Of a stretch of DNA of 64,000 nucleotides, positions 13,846-23,471 are shown piece by piece (position 1 is the stretch's first letter; each line of letters begins with the position of its first letter). Below the pieces are notes generated by a model. The model did no database searches and was not told the DNA's origin. It saw only the letters and a program-made list of their open reading frames with translations. The translations under genes were made by a program, and so were the position numbers. The DNA is from Homalodisca vitripennis (taxonomy: Eukaryota > Arthropoda > Insecta > Hemiptera > Cicadellidae), in the NCBI RefSeq assembly GCF_021130785.1, contig NC_060213.1, positions 101,131,501-101,195,500 of the forward strand, written 5' to 3'.

Positions 13846-14560
13846 AACCTACACGATATCTCGAATTCAAACGGATGACTTTGAATTTTGCATGAAGCTT
13901 TATTAATATATGAGGACCACTGAGTTCGATGGTGGTGCATTTCACTCCATGGGATGTGACTGGACATTAGAGAATATTTTAACATTGGTCATATAGTTAA
14001 CCATGATGGAATCGAGAAAATAGCTGAAAATATAAATCTATTATATACACACTTGTGCAATCATATTAGATTTTAACAAGTGACACATTTGTTCATAGAG
14101 TAAAAGAAAATATAAAATGCTGAAGTGAATGTTAACAGTCAGCAACAATATTTGGTTCCAGCGCACACTTACGTTGTAGTACTCTCGCTTTCCAGAACTT
14201 TTATTTGAACATTGGTGTAAAATGTAAGTTATTGAACGAAATTTGAATGTATCTCGAAAAGATATCTCGAGAAATATTTCATCTGTATGCTTTAAGAATG
14301 AGATGTACGATGGTACATTCAAACCTTGGAATTAGGCTAAGAGCCATTCATCCCTATCGCTCAGTAGGCTAACAGAGAGTGTCATGTTTACTGGGGAATG
14401 TCAAATTCTTTTATGTGTACATGTATGTCTATTTGTCTGTCTGTAGCACATATAGAGAATGAAACGAGCTGTATAGATTTAAAATTTTAGCGAACCTTAG
14501 CGAACATTGTTACGCGACACGTGGTGTGGCGTACTCTAACCTTGTTTTAAAACTACACTG
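13846..14560 (+). repeat. dispersed repeat C, copy 1 (about 0.7 kb)
   Basis: Colinear with 39,740-40,360. Shared landmarks in order are gatatctcgaa, gcatgaagctttatt, atatgagga, tgcatttcactccatgggat, ggtcatatagttaaccatga, gacacatttg, then gtctgtctgta and a late tagcgaacc-like segment. Shorter pieces recur at 59.64-59.87 and 62.08-62.26 kb. The minus-strand frame inside it has no known domain. Confidence 0.65.
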
Positions 14561-14639
14561 GAGAACATAGTCACTATGTAAGTAGGAAACGTATATTTAT
14601 TAAACATTACTACATGTACTTAAACAAGTAAAATAGAGG

Positions 14640-15000
14640 CCAGATTCTTCCACAACGTTTCTGAAATACTGTTTACGACAGCCTATGAAATTTGCGCCGG
14701 TGATTGCTTCAAATACTTCTCTGGTTTATTGCTTCAAATGCAGTATGATGTTAATGTTCACCCTGTACACCTCAGGCTTGATGAATCCCCAAGTGAAAAT
14801 ATCTATGGTGGTCAAGTCTGATGAGCGCGGAATCCTCATCTTGTCTGACCCACGTACTAGTCAATCTACCACGAATTTTTGCATTCAGGCAGTGACGAAC
14901 ATGCCATTCTCCAGGATAGCAAGTGAGTCCTTAGTCCCATCTTGTACCAATTGGGGCTGGAAAACGTGTTCCATCATGTGGAGGAATATGTGTGTTGTAA
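14640..15000 (-). pseudogene. DDE transposase fragment (IS630/Tc1-mariner-like), degenerate
   Basis: The minus strand carries the end of a DDE transposase of the type widespread in insects. In one frame it reads QLVQDGTKDSLAILENG (second catalytic Asp, codon 14,939-14,941), then two stops. It continues with IPRSSDLTTIDIFTWGF followed by IKPEVYRV, where family members have RSPDLTPLDFFLWG followed by IKxxVY (third Asp, codon 14,801-14,803). A tail segment with FEAITGANFIGC matches the conserved C-terminal pattern ending near a Cys and G-x-H. Two stops and one later stop make the copy non-functional. No terminal inverted repeats were found. The plus-strand frame across this interval (132 residues) is a shadow. 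The superfamily is fairly secure; the exact family is not. Confidence 0.7.
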
Positions 15001-15089
15001 CTGTTCTCTCTGTAAAATATAAACCGTATAGACTGTGGTCACTCTGGCAGCTGTTTTACACATTGAGATGGACTGATTTGTGACCTAAC

Positions 15090-16700
15090 TGCGGTACATA
15101 GGTCAGATGTCTAATAAGTTTGTGTTTTCATGGAAATTTAAAGTGACTTTATTTTCACCTTGTGTGTATTTAAACAATAAAAATAACAGCATGCAAGGAT
15201 TTATATAGCGCCAGAATAGTAAAGTCATAATCCCCGTAGCAGTAGAAGCGGGGTTGCATATGCACTTGTTGCTGTAAATAGCTTTGGTTTATAGGTTTTG
15301 GACTTTCTGACGCTTTAGTTTATTTATGGCTGGGTTCTGCAGTGGCTGCTCTAAATCCGTACAACCTATACCGTATAGGATTAACTTTTTTATTCCGTTC
15401 CAATTCGTAACGTTAATAGGGTATGTTTTTCAAGAATAGCTGTTTTTTCAAGATCGATATAATGTTGCTCATTTGTTCACTAGATTTAATATTAACTAAT
15501 TAAATAGATAAAACTAATTTCACTAATTAAATATTTAATAACTTATCGGAATAGTAATTAAAGAGAGATATATTAAGGACTATTTACTTTTAAATGAGTC
15601 AAAGGTCAATTTCGTAGATTGGGTTTTTTTTTATATTTTGTTACCTTTATATCTTATTTAAGATACCCCACTAGTGATGAGCTATTAGAAATCCGATACA
15701 TTATTTCTTATGGTAATAATAAGCTACATGCTGACTTTTCGCAGATGATTTTAGAGTGTTAGCAAATTTTGATTGTGTGTTTGACTGTCATTCACAATTG
15801 TATAGGATTACCAAAAGTAGCAGTAGAAATAAAGACAATACTGTACTCAGCCAAAGATGATAGTGGTTGTTACCACTAAGTATACATCTTATTTACCTTT
15901 ATAAGAAACTTTAATACGGCGATAAGCGGCGAGATAGTGTAAATTACAAACAGAGTTCTTCTAATAATATTGGGATATTAGGGTTTTATCGATTCAAATT
16001 AAATGTCCTCGTCACTACATGGATAGAGAAAGTAAAGAATTTATCGTAGTAAATTGAGACAGATTGATACTTCTAGATTTATGATGTTCTTTACAGGGTT
16101 ATGGGTGTTGGGGTTCATAGCAAATAAGTTTTTGAGTGGCGATCCTATATACAAAAGTGCAGATTTTAGGACATAATCAAATGACCATTACATACGAAGA
16201 TACACCCTAGAAGGTTTTCTGGTAACGTTAAGGTTTAGGATGATTGCCTTAAAAGGATTTGACGGCTCATCGACCCAGAATAGATTACACAAACTTAATA
16301 AGATACCCTTTATATTGACATAATATACGTCTATTGCAATATTTAATTGCTAAAGAACGTCATATAAATAGAGTATTCCATAAAACAACATTGTTCAATA
16401 TTCTGAGTAAATCTCGTATACAATTCTGTAAATAACATATCCATATACTGAAAGCTATCATAATGTTTATCGTCACTGTGCAGTAGTTCCTTAGTGACAA
16501 TGCTTTAGTGACAGTTTTCAATATTTATTAGCTTTTGTGACATGTTTCCTCCACTTGTAAAAAGTAACAGTCCACTCAGATACTCTTAGCAGACAAATAG
16601 AATTTGATAAACAATACAGAAAACGTCTTTCTCTAAGCTAAATCGTTCAATAGAAATGTTCACATACTAATTAATGGCAGTAGCATGTGAACTGGAATAG
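15090..16700. other. AT-rich DNA, no gene recognised
   Basis: No domain-bearing frame and no repeat I could match within the window. Confidence 0.5.
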
Positions 16701-16754
16701 TCTAGCAATTATATTACAGTTATCGCAATATGACCGAATCACAAAACGTCGAGT

Positions 16755-16870
16755 GTGGCTGCTCCTTAGATGGGTGACCGCTGAGCGATATAGGGTTGTA
16801 GTGCGGTTTGGGGATCTGCCGATGCATCTCTCGGGTCTAGATGGTAGTAAGTAGTCCACAACAGCGTTGA
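16755..16870 (+). repeat. 5S rRNA-like repeat fragment
   Basis: The 18-mer cttagatgggtgaccgct (from 16,764) differs by one base from the 3' half of arthropod 5S rRNA (cttagatgggggaccgct), part of the Pol III internal control region. The downstream sequence departs from 5S. This suggests a 5S-derived SINE head or a decayed 5S copy rather than a functional 5S gene. A relative begins at 18,652. Confidence 0.55.
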
Positions 16871-16969
16871 TTGTGATTTTGGTGAAATTATAATTATACA
16901 ACTGGCAACACTTTTTAATGGTAGTGGTATATTAATAAACATATTAAAAACTAACCACATTCAAACTTC

Positions 16970-17560
16970 TAGAGTGATAGTTTATAGTGAAGCGGTCTGT
17001 GAGCGAGTGAAGTGATTGCAGCCGGTGGCGCGGCGTGGCGGGTACTCTAAAACACCTCATGATACAGCTGGAGGAATTTAGCTGTGCTCGTAGGGTCCTA
17101 ACTACCCTTTCAACAACCTAACGCTGTCTGTGTTGCGGGTTGCGTTTACGTGCTAGCCGCTGAGATCAAGGCGCAACAATCTCTTTAACGACTTTAAACT
17201 CACGATTTCTATTTGCAGATTAGTATTGACAAATACGTTATTTTTTAAAACAAGTTAAACAACACTATAACAACTGAAAAACAAGGATAAGTCCTATTAT
17301 TGCTATTATTTGGTATTCTCTTATTATTTAATTCCACAAAAAATCAGCACTGTCACAAAACAGACTGATTGTACTGAGTGTGATGAGTTATTTGGGTCAA
17401 TACGATTCCTGAAAGGAGGGCTTTACCCATGAGTCACAGGAAATGTTTTCGGGACGCAGCGTATAATGCTACCCCGCCACCCCTTCCGCCTATCACCACA
17501 CACTCAAGGTCACGCGCGCAGCTAAAGTCCTCGAACTGTAGGAAAGGGGGGGATATAATT
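16970..17560. other. GC-richer island
   Basis: Two patches (about 16,990-17,200 and 17,400-17,560) are clearly richer in G+C and CpG than the flanks. No frame with a recognisable domain crosses them. They may be promoter or transposon-derived sequence. Confidence 0.35.
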
Positions 17561-17579
17561 TGATGGATTTACGCATTGT

Positions 17580-18350
17580 TGCATTTAGTCCTTACCAAGT
17601 GTTCTATTGAACTTATTTGGCAGATAATTAAATAATAGCAGAAATTATATACTCGTTCAGGAAGTGGCAGTAAATATTTACATTCAGATTGGTGTCTGAG
17701 AGTAACATATGTTACATTTTGCAGCATTGTAATATATTACGAGTAGCAATGCAACTGTGCATTGAAGAAAAAATAAGAAATATTAATAAAAGACCAATAT
17801 TTCTGTATAAGTCATCAAGAAATTAACGTAACATATAATGTTTTTTCTTTTTTAGTTTTTTATCAGTTATACCTTTATTGATTACTGATCTTTAAACATA
17901 AAGCTATGATGCCTCGATATTACGGATACCTTGACGTGTTGCTTGCACAAAAGACACAACTATTATCAATCATACAGCCTACTTTCATTAATAATATATT
18001 TTTATAACACTATGAAACTAGTATACACATTATATTCTCGCTTCCCTCGTTTATTTATGACTTAGGATGATTTATATTTAGTAATATTTTTATGTATTTG
18101 TTCAGGGAAAACGTTTTTGGAGGATGGACAGCAATTTAGAACGATCTGTTTCTTAAGTTCAAAATATGTAATGTAGAGACCAGTTTCAAATGTAATGGGT
18201 TTTTATACATAAGGTGGTAAATAGCCATAACAATTTACCTAACCCAATCTTTTTCAAAATCGAAAATTATTTTATTCGTAGAACTCTAGAGTAATTTCTA
18301 TTAACACAGTTTCCGAACTAGTTAACAATACATCCTGAAATCACAATAGT
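17580..18350. other. AT-rich spacer, nothing recognised
   Basis: No supported feature. Confidence 0.45.
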
Positions 18351-18359
18351 TAATTTCCG

Positions 18360-18570
18360 GAGAACTCATACTATCCGACATAACATAAGAACGACCATCA
18401 CTTCGAACGGCACAGTTACAGTTTATACTCACTATAGTAAACAACAGTTCCCGTTTTATACTCTATGTTGACTACACTGTAGTTTAGACAATCGTACAGC
18501 ACGCTTTAAATACCTTAATATCCTCTAGTGCAGTCGTTGTAACCACCACGGTAAGCTTTAGACGCGTTTT
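18360..18570 (+). repeat. dispersed repeat D, copy 1
   Basis: Diverged similarity to 27,700-27,960 around cacagttacagtttatac, then ttttatactctatgttg and gcacgcttta. A weaker piece lies near 30,570. Confidence 0.4.
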
Positions 18571-18651
18571 ACTCATAATATATAGCTGTTAACATTGATA
18601 AATTGATATATTAAACGTAAAACTAACTATAAAATACGTGATAAAACGTGG

Positions 18652-18816
18652 CTTAGATGAGTAACCGCTGGGCGATCCTGTCCTGGCAAGCAACCCAACT
18701 GCCCGGCCGTTGGTGGTGGTGATTCGGAAGTAACTTTTAAGCCTTTGGTTCCCAGGTTATATGTTTCAAAGGGCTTAACACTAATGTCGCTTGATAAAAT
18801 AAATAAAAAAAGATTC
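18652..18816 (+). repeat. 5S-headed SINE-like element, copy 1
   Basis: The element starts with a diverged 5S-like cttagatgagtaaccgct. It continues with gatcctgtcctggcaagc, ggccgttggtggtggtgatt, then ttcccaggtta, and ends at aaagattc after an A-rich run. From tcctgtcc onward it matches 54,931-55,065, so it is a dispersed family. It has the form of a SINE3-type element: a 5S-like Pol III head, a unique body and an A-rich end. Confidence 0.6.
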
Positions 18817-19281
18817 AAGCATACTGGTACGCGTTATAGAATATTGTGTTACAAGTTGTAGCTTAATACTTTTTATTTAACCAAATAGCTACAACTTCTT
18901 TTCTATTTCATGCTATGCTTGTCATTGCTAATCACAGGTACTTAAAAATTGGTGTTTACTTGTAATACTTAATAATTTACATTATTCAATTGTTTTAAAA
19001 TTCAAATAGCTATAACTACTGAATGAATCCACCTTTTGAAGTCCGGTTTGCAGCATTGTACTCTGCTAAGTAAGACCTTTAATTTAATACCAAACTTGAC
19101 CTATGCTGCTATTTAAGAATTTTGTCTGACTCCTTGTGGACCGTCCCCCAAAGGGATTATCTGGTCGGTAATTGGGCAGATGTGTGCATTAATATCACCA
19201 GTAAGCACGTGTGAACTTTGATATTTCTCTCTATTATGGTTCAAAAATTAAAAAAGAGGTTCCAGACTTAATTGTCACCCT

Positions 19282-19282
19282 G

Positions 19283-19346
<64 letters not shown>
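19282..19346. repeat. (TA)n microsatellite
   Basis: About 65 bp of TA with one gta interruption. It directly follows caccctg, a string common at transposon ends. Confidence 0.97.
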
Positions 19347-19348
<2 letters not shown>

Positions 19349-19379
19349 AGATATGTATTATTTCGGGATTCATGGTTAG

Positions 19380-20130
19380 CTGAGCTTGCCTTGTTGTCAC
19401 GATCATGAAAACATACACATTAGTCTCAGTAAAAAATTAGTTTACTTTTCGACCTTGTAACCTAATTCCTGCCTAAGGTATTTAAACTGCCATTGTTTCG
19501 TTTTCGTTGGTGTCCAATCAAAGGAAATATATACCATATACATAGGACAGACGTTGTAATGTAAAACCTCTTTCGGTGAAAAACCATCTGCCTCCAACCG
19601 TTGTAATTCACCTCTGGTCTAATGCATGTAAGGTCCCACAGTTCAGTTTACCTCACCTAAATTAAGACAAAAAGTTATGCCTCGGAAACCTACTCCGGTC
19701 AAAAACATCAGCTTCCAGTAGAATATAATTTCAGTGCTATAGTATAGATCGCATTGCTGATTCGTTAGAGAAATGTAATCACGTAGGACTGAGAAGTTGA
19801 CTTCGGTAAAAAGCGACTGACTGATCAAATTCTCTTCCGGTCTAACTTTTTTACGGTGTCACATTTCAGTAGCACGATTATCCGGATTAGGACAATATTT
19901 CTATGCAGGTCTCGGAAATTTACTCCGGTCTAAAGGCGTTTACTCCTGTCTCTTGTGATCTACATTCGGTATAAGATATTTCCAGTTTCATAGTAAAGTT
20001 TGCCTTATCTTGATGAGGAAAATATACTACTTACATGGAACGAAAACGCATCTGCTTGCGGTATATAGGAAATCCCATACTAAGATTATGTAACATTCCA
20101 AAATAAACGATTAAAATAGGTTTTGTGTTG
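19380..20130 (+). repeat. internally repetitive dispersed family B, copy 2
   Basis: Several degraded subunits repeat phrases such as ctccggtc, cggtaaaaa, gtttgcctt followed by gaggaaaatata, and ctgcctccaaccgttgtaat. The last is nearly identical to the 3.56 kb copy. There is no coding potential. The periodicity is blurred by divergence, so this looks like an old satellite-like array or a transposon built of repeats. Confidence 0.55.
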
Positions 20131-20399
20131 TAAAAGGCTTGTTTTTTTAGACTGTAGTCTGGAAAAGAATGGTCGGTTGAGGCATTCCTCTGTTTTTTTT
20201 AAAGTGACTGTAAAAATACCATATCACAATGTCAAGTAAGTCAACCATTTTCGAGTACCTAATTTTAAAACAATCAAAATTCAATAAGGTGGGTCTTATT
20301 ATCTAGACGAGTTATCACAGTTACAGCAGTATTTCATATGCATTAAATCTTTTAAATTCGTCACTGGAACAGTCTATAGTAACAATTAAATAGCCACTT

Positions 20400-20670
20400 G
20401 GTATTTGCGATCTGCATTACACTACTGACCAAGTTCTGTCTACTTAATATTTTCTTAAATTTAAATGTGATTAGTACCATTTAAACTTGGATTATGATAC
20501 ATACATGCTACAGTTGTTTCCGAATTGCAAAATATCCTAGGTAATTTTTCTAATCCTGTTCTTCATATAAACCTTCCTCAGATTATTCCTAACGGATATT
20601 TTACAGTTAGCAGAATTAGTCTAGCCGTTCTCGAGATTAGCCCTTAGCAATACATTTTGCTATTTACTTC
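20400..20670 (+). repeat. diverged relative of the 4.2-4.9 kb repeat patchwork
   Basis: attacactactgaccaag and gattagcccttagcaataca correspond to similar phrases at 4.86 and 4.34 kb. Confidence 0.45.
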
Positions 20671-20679
20671 AAATTATTA

Positions 20680-22300
20680 GAAGTTAAGAATGGAAATTGA
20701 TGCAGATATTAATTACAATAAAACTTGGACTATTATTGATATTTTTAGGTTCTATTTTAACGAGCCAAAAGCAAGTTTTGTAATTCAGAACTCAACAGGT
20801 TAGCTATTATTCCTAGTTTATTTTCAAACTAAAGTAACTGTCTTCGTCAATAACAATATTCCAGAACATTCTCGACCTAAGCACGTAATAACATTTATAC
20901 TTATACTTCAGTACGTTGATGATGCTTTCTACTGTACGTCGACTGTGTGTATTTACGCCAGGCCAGCAAACGATACTTTTATGATCTATAATAAAGTGAC
21001 TGAATGTGGGGCATGGTAGAAATAAGATAAACGTAATTTTTATTTTTAAAACGCTGAGAACCGTAGTAATGTTTGAATTTTTATGCATGATTTTGTGTCT
21101 CGAGTGTAAGTGATGACATTAACATAATGGTTAACATAAGTGATGTTGGTAAAGGTTAGTTTTTATACTTCATGTTACAATTATGCAAGCATGATAATAC
21201 AATAAATTTAGATTTTGATGAATATTAGACAGTTGAGTAGATAGGAGCTGTTAAGTAAGTTTTAATTCACGGAACATGAACTAACAAAAATCCTCATATA
21301 GATGTAAGTATGCATATTAAGAGGGTTTGAAACCTAGTTGGCACGTTATTTAAATTATACCTCCCGGCTTAATGGAATTAAGGTAAAAGTCTCCTCCAGC
21401 CGTCATCTCGATTTATCGAACTGAAGATGCATTATCTATGGAGGTTAATTTTTACGGTACTGAAAAGTCGTTGTTTAATTGTGAGCATGTTAATATACGC
21501 AAAACACATTGTATTATTACTTTTTTTAGAAGAAGCGCTGTTGTAAATTACTTTAATTGCATAAAATACTTAATGTTTTATATACTATGCATAATAACAG
21601 AGATAAAACCACACATTTTAAACACTGAGCGAGCTCCATCTTCTAATATCACGAGATATTGAAAAATAAGCAACAGAATACTTGTTTACAATAGGTTATT
21701 TTCTTAAAAACGGGTTTTTTGTTTAGTCGGGAAACCATATTGAAACTTATTGGATCAGTTTAGCTAACGATGTCACCCAACCCGTTTGCTGTTACTATAC
21801 AGTATCAAGTCTACTATAGTGTATATCTAAAATTTAAAAGCATACATTAAAAACAAAATCGTGTTATGATTGTTTTGGGTTAAGAAATCCATGGTTTAGT
21901 TAGAGGTTTCACGTTTTTACATAAACTGGGATTTTAAGAATTTTATAACCTCAAATTTGACCCTAGAAGAAATGTTTCGCTAATTCCATTTTGTTTCTTT
22001 ATTTGTTGTGTTGTGTCTACTTTAGCACAACTTGATATAGAACATGTTTTAGTAAAAATGCTTAAAAATAAAAATAAAGTATTATTAAAAAAGGCAACTA
22101 ATCAAGTAACTCACATCACACTAACAAAGCAAAACTGTTATGAAAAAAGTAATTCATATAAGATTTAGAAATATCTGTAAAATAAGGCTAATATAATAAA
22201 AATATAAGTAGTGACAACGAATTAAAAATAATAGACTATTACAACAACGTAACAATACAATAAATATAAATAAGCCATAACGATACCAATATCATCAGTA
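20680..22300. other. AT-rich DNA, no gene recognised
   Basis: Short frames on both strands lack recognisable domains. A 91-residue minus-strand frame (20,813-21,088) is AT-biased and unsupported. Confidence 0.45.
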
Positions 22301-22454
22301 TTTCAAATTTGGTCCCCATTACAGAACGCCTGCAGACACCCTGACTGTCAGAGAAGAAGTCAGCAAAAGCACGGTCTTGCCGTTTTGCAAAATCTGGAAG
22401 AAAATCTGCGTCATTGTGTTAGCTTGAGTTTCTAAGTTTATCCGTGTATGAGAT

Positions 22455-22464
22455 AAGGACATAG
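22455..22464 (+). repeat. left target-site duplication of the R1-clade element
   Basis: The 10-mer aaggacatag here is repeated at 26,597-26,606, immediately after the element's terminal A run. Confidence 0.75.
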
Positions 22465-22485
22465 ACTCAGGCCCCATCGCCATCT

Positions 22486-23471
22486 ATGGTGACAGCAGCC
22501 TCTACCACGGCTGGGAAACGAACGGCCGGAAGTCCCCCTGAACATCCAAGGGAGGAAAAGCGGCAGAGAGACGCCGGAGAGCCTACTTCTGTCGACGCGA
22601 CAGAAGAGAGCGAGTTTCGCCCGGTAGTCTCAAAAAAGAAAAAAGAAAAGCGAAGGCCGTAGATAAGAGCGGGAAGAGGCAAGACCTACCTCCACCTCCT
22701 CCCCCACAAGTAAAGAAGCCGGAGAAACTCCCGCGTTCCAGGCCTGGGAGGCAGGTGGTGATTGTCAAGCCTAAAGCTGGCAATTCATACGCCGAGATTC
22801 TTGGTGCAATGAGGGCTGAAGTTACTCCCGAAGAGTCGGGCACCGTGGTACGCCACATAAGGAAGACTGTCACTGGAGGAGTATTACTGGAACTCGCAAA
22901 ATGCGACGACAGAAGGAAACTCCAGGAGGCGATAAAGAAGGCGGTGGGTGACAAGGGGCGATGTTCGCTCCATTGTTCCTAAGGCAAGGCTAGAGATCCT
23001 AGATCTGGACGCCTTGACCACCGAAGCCGACATCTCGGACGCCCTAAGCAGTGAGTTTCCTGTCCTTGGTGGCGAAATTAGGGTTTCCCTCTTCAAGCCT
23101 AAACGGCAAGAACAGAGGAAGGCCGTGGTTGAGCTGCTCGAGAGTGACTCCTTGACAGTACTCCGAAAGGGAAGATCAAGGTCGGGTGGGTCGTGTGCCG
23201 GATTCGGGGCCGTGTGGAGGTGGACAGATGCTTCCGCTGTCTCAGCTACGGTCACACCAGGAGGAACTGTTCCGGACCCGATAGGAGCAGTAACTGCTGT
23301 AAATGCGGCAGCGCCGAACACAAGGCGGCGGTTTGCACGGGGGCTCCTTCTTGCGTCTTATGCACCGGAAAACCTGGAGCAAAGACGGATCATGTTCCAG
23401 AATCAGGTGCCTGTGGGGTTTTCAAGAAAGCCCTGGACGACAGGAAGGCCCGTGCTAAGCCACGAAAATGA
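22486..23471 (+). pseudogene. R1-clade ORF1 (Gag-like, CCHC zinc knuckles), frameshifted
   Basis: ORF1 encodes the RNA-binding protein that packages element RNA. Translation begins at the ATG at 22,486 (MVTAASTTAGKRT), with a basic, Pro-rich N-terminal part. A frame change in the A run at about 22,631-22,649 leads into KKEKRKAKAV, then a Pro run and NSYAEILGAMRAEV, a typical R1 ORF1 motif. A second shift near 22,955 leads into GDVRSIVPKARLEILDLD. A third near 23,170 leads into KVGWVVCRIRG and the zinc knuckles CFRCLSYGHTRRNC and CCKCGSAEHKAAVC, then CVLC. The stop TGA at 23,469-23,471 overlaps the ORF2 start. Three shifts mean no intact protein. At about 330 codons it is shorter than many R1 ORF1 proteins, consistent with loss at the 5' end. 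Confidence 0.88.
23468..23471 (+). promoter_or_regulatory. ATGA stop-start overlap between ORF1 and ORF2
   Basis: The ORF1 stop TGA and ORF2 start ATG overlap by two bases (aaaATGAtcc). Overlapping stop-start codons drive termination-reinitiation in the related bicistronic element SART1 (UAAUG). The same translational coupling is a reasonable inference here. Confidence 0.6.

Noticed and set aside
14685..15083. 132-residue plus-strand frame as a gene
   Set aside because: The opposite strand carries recognisable transposase motifs. The plus frame is a shadow.
16764..16800. Functional 5S rRNA gene
   Set aside because: Only the central-3' part of 5S is present. The rest of the 120 nt gene and its pairing ends are missing.
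20813..21088. 91-residue minus-strand frame
   Set aside because: AT-driven composition, no domain, no splice context or repeat support.
22310..22464. Possible minus-strand exon just left of the R1-clade insertion (NDADFLPDFAKRQDRAF)
   Set aside because: About 58 codons with no homology signal and no convincing splice acceptor. It remains only a curiosity as the insertion target.
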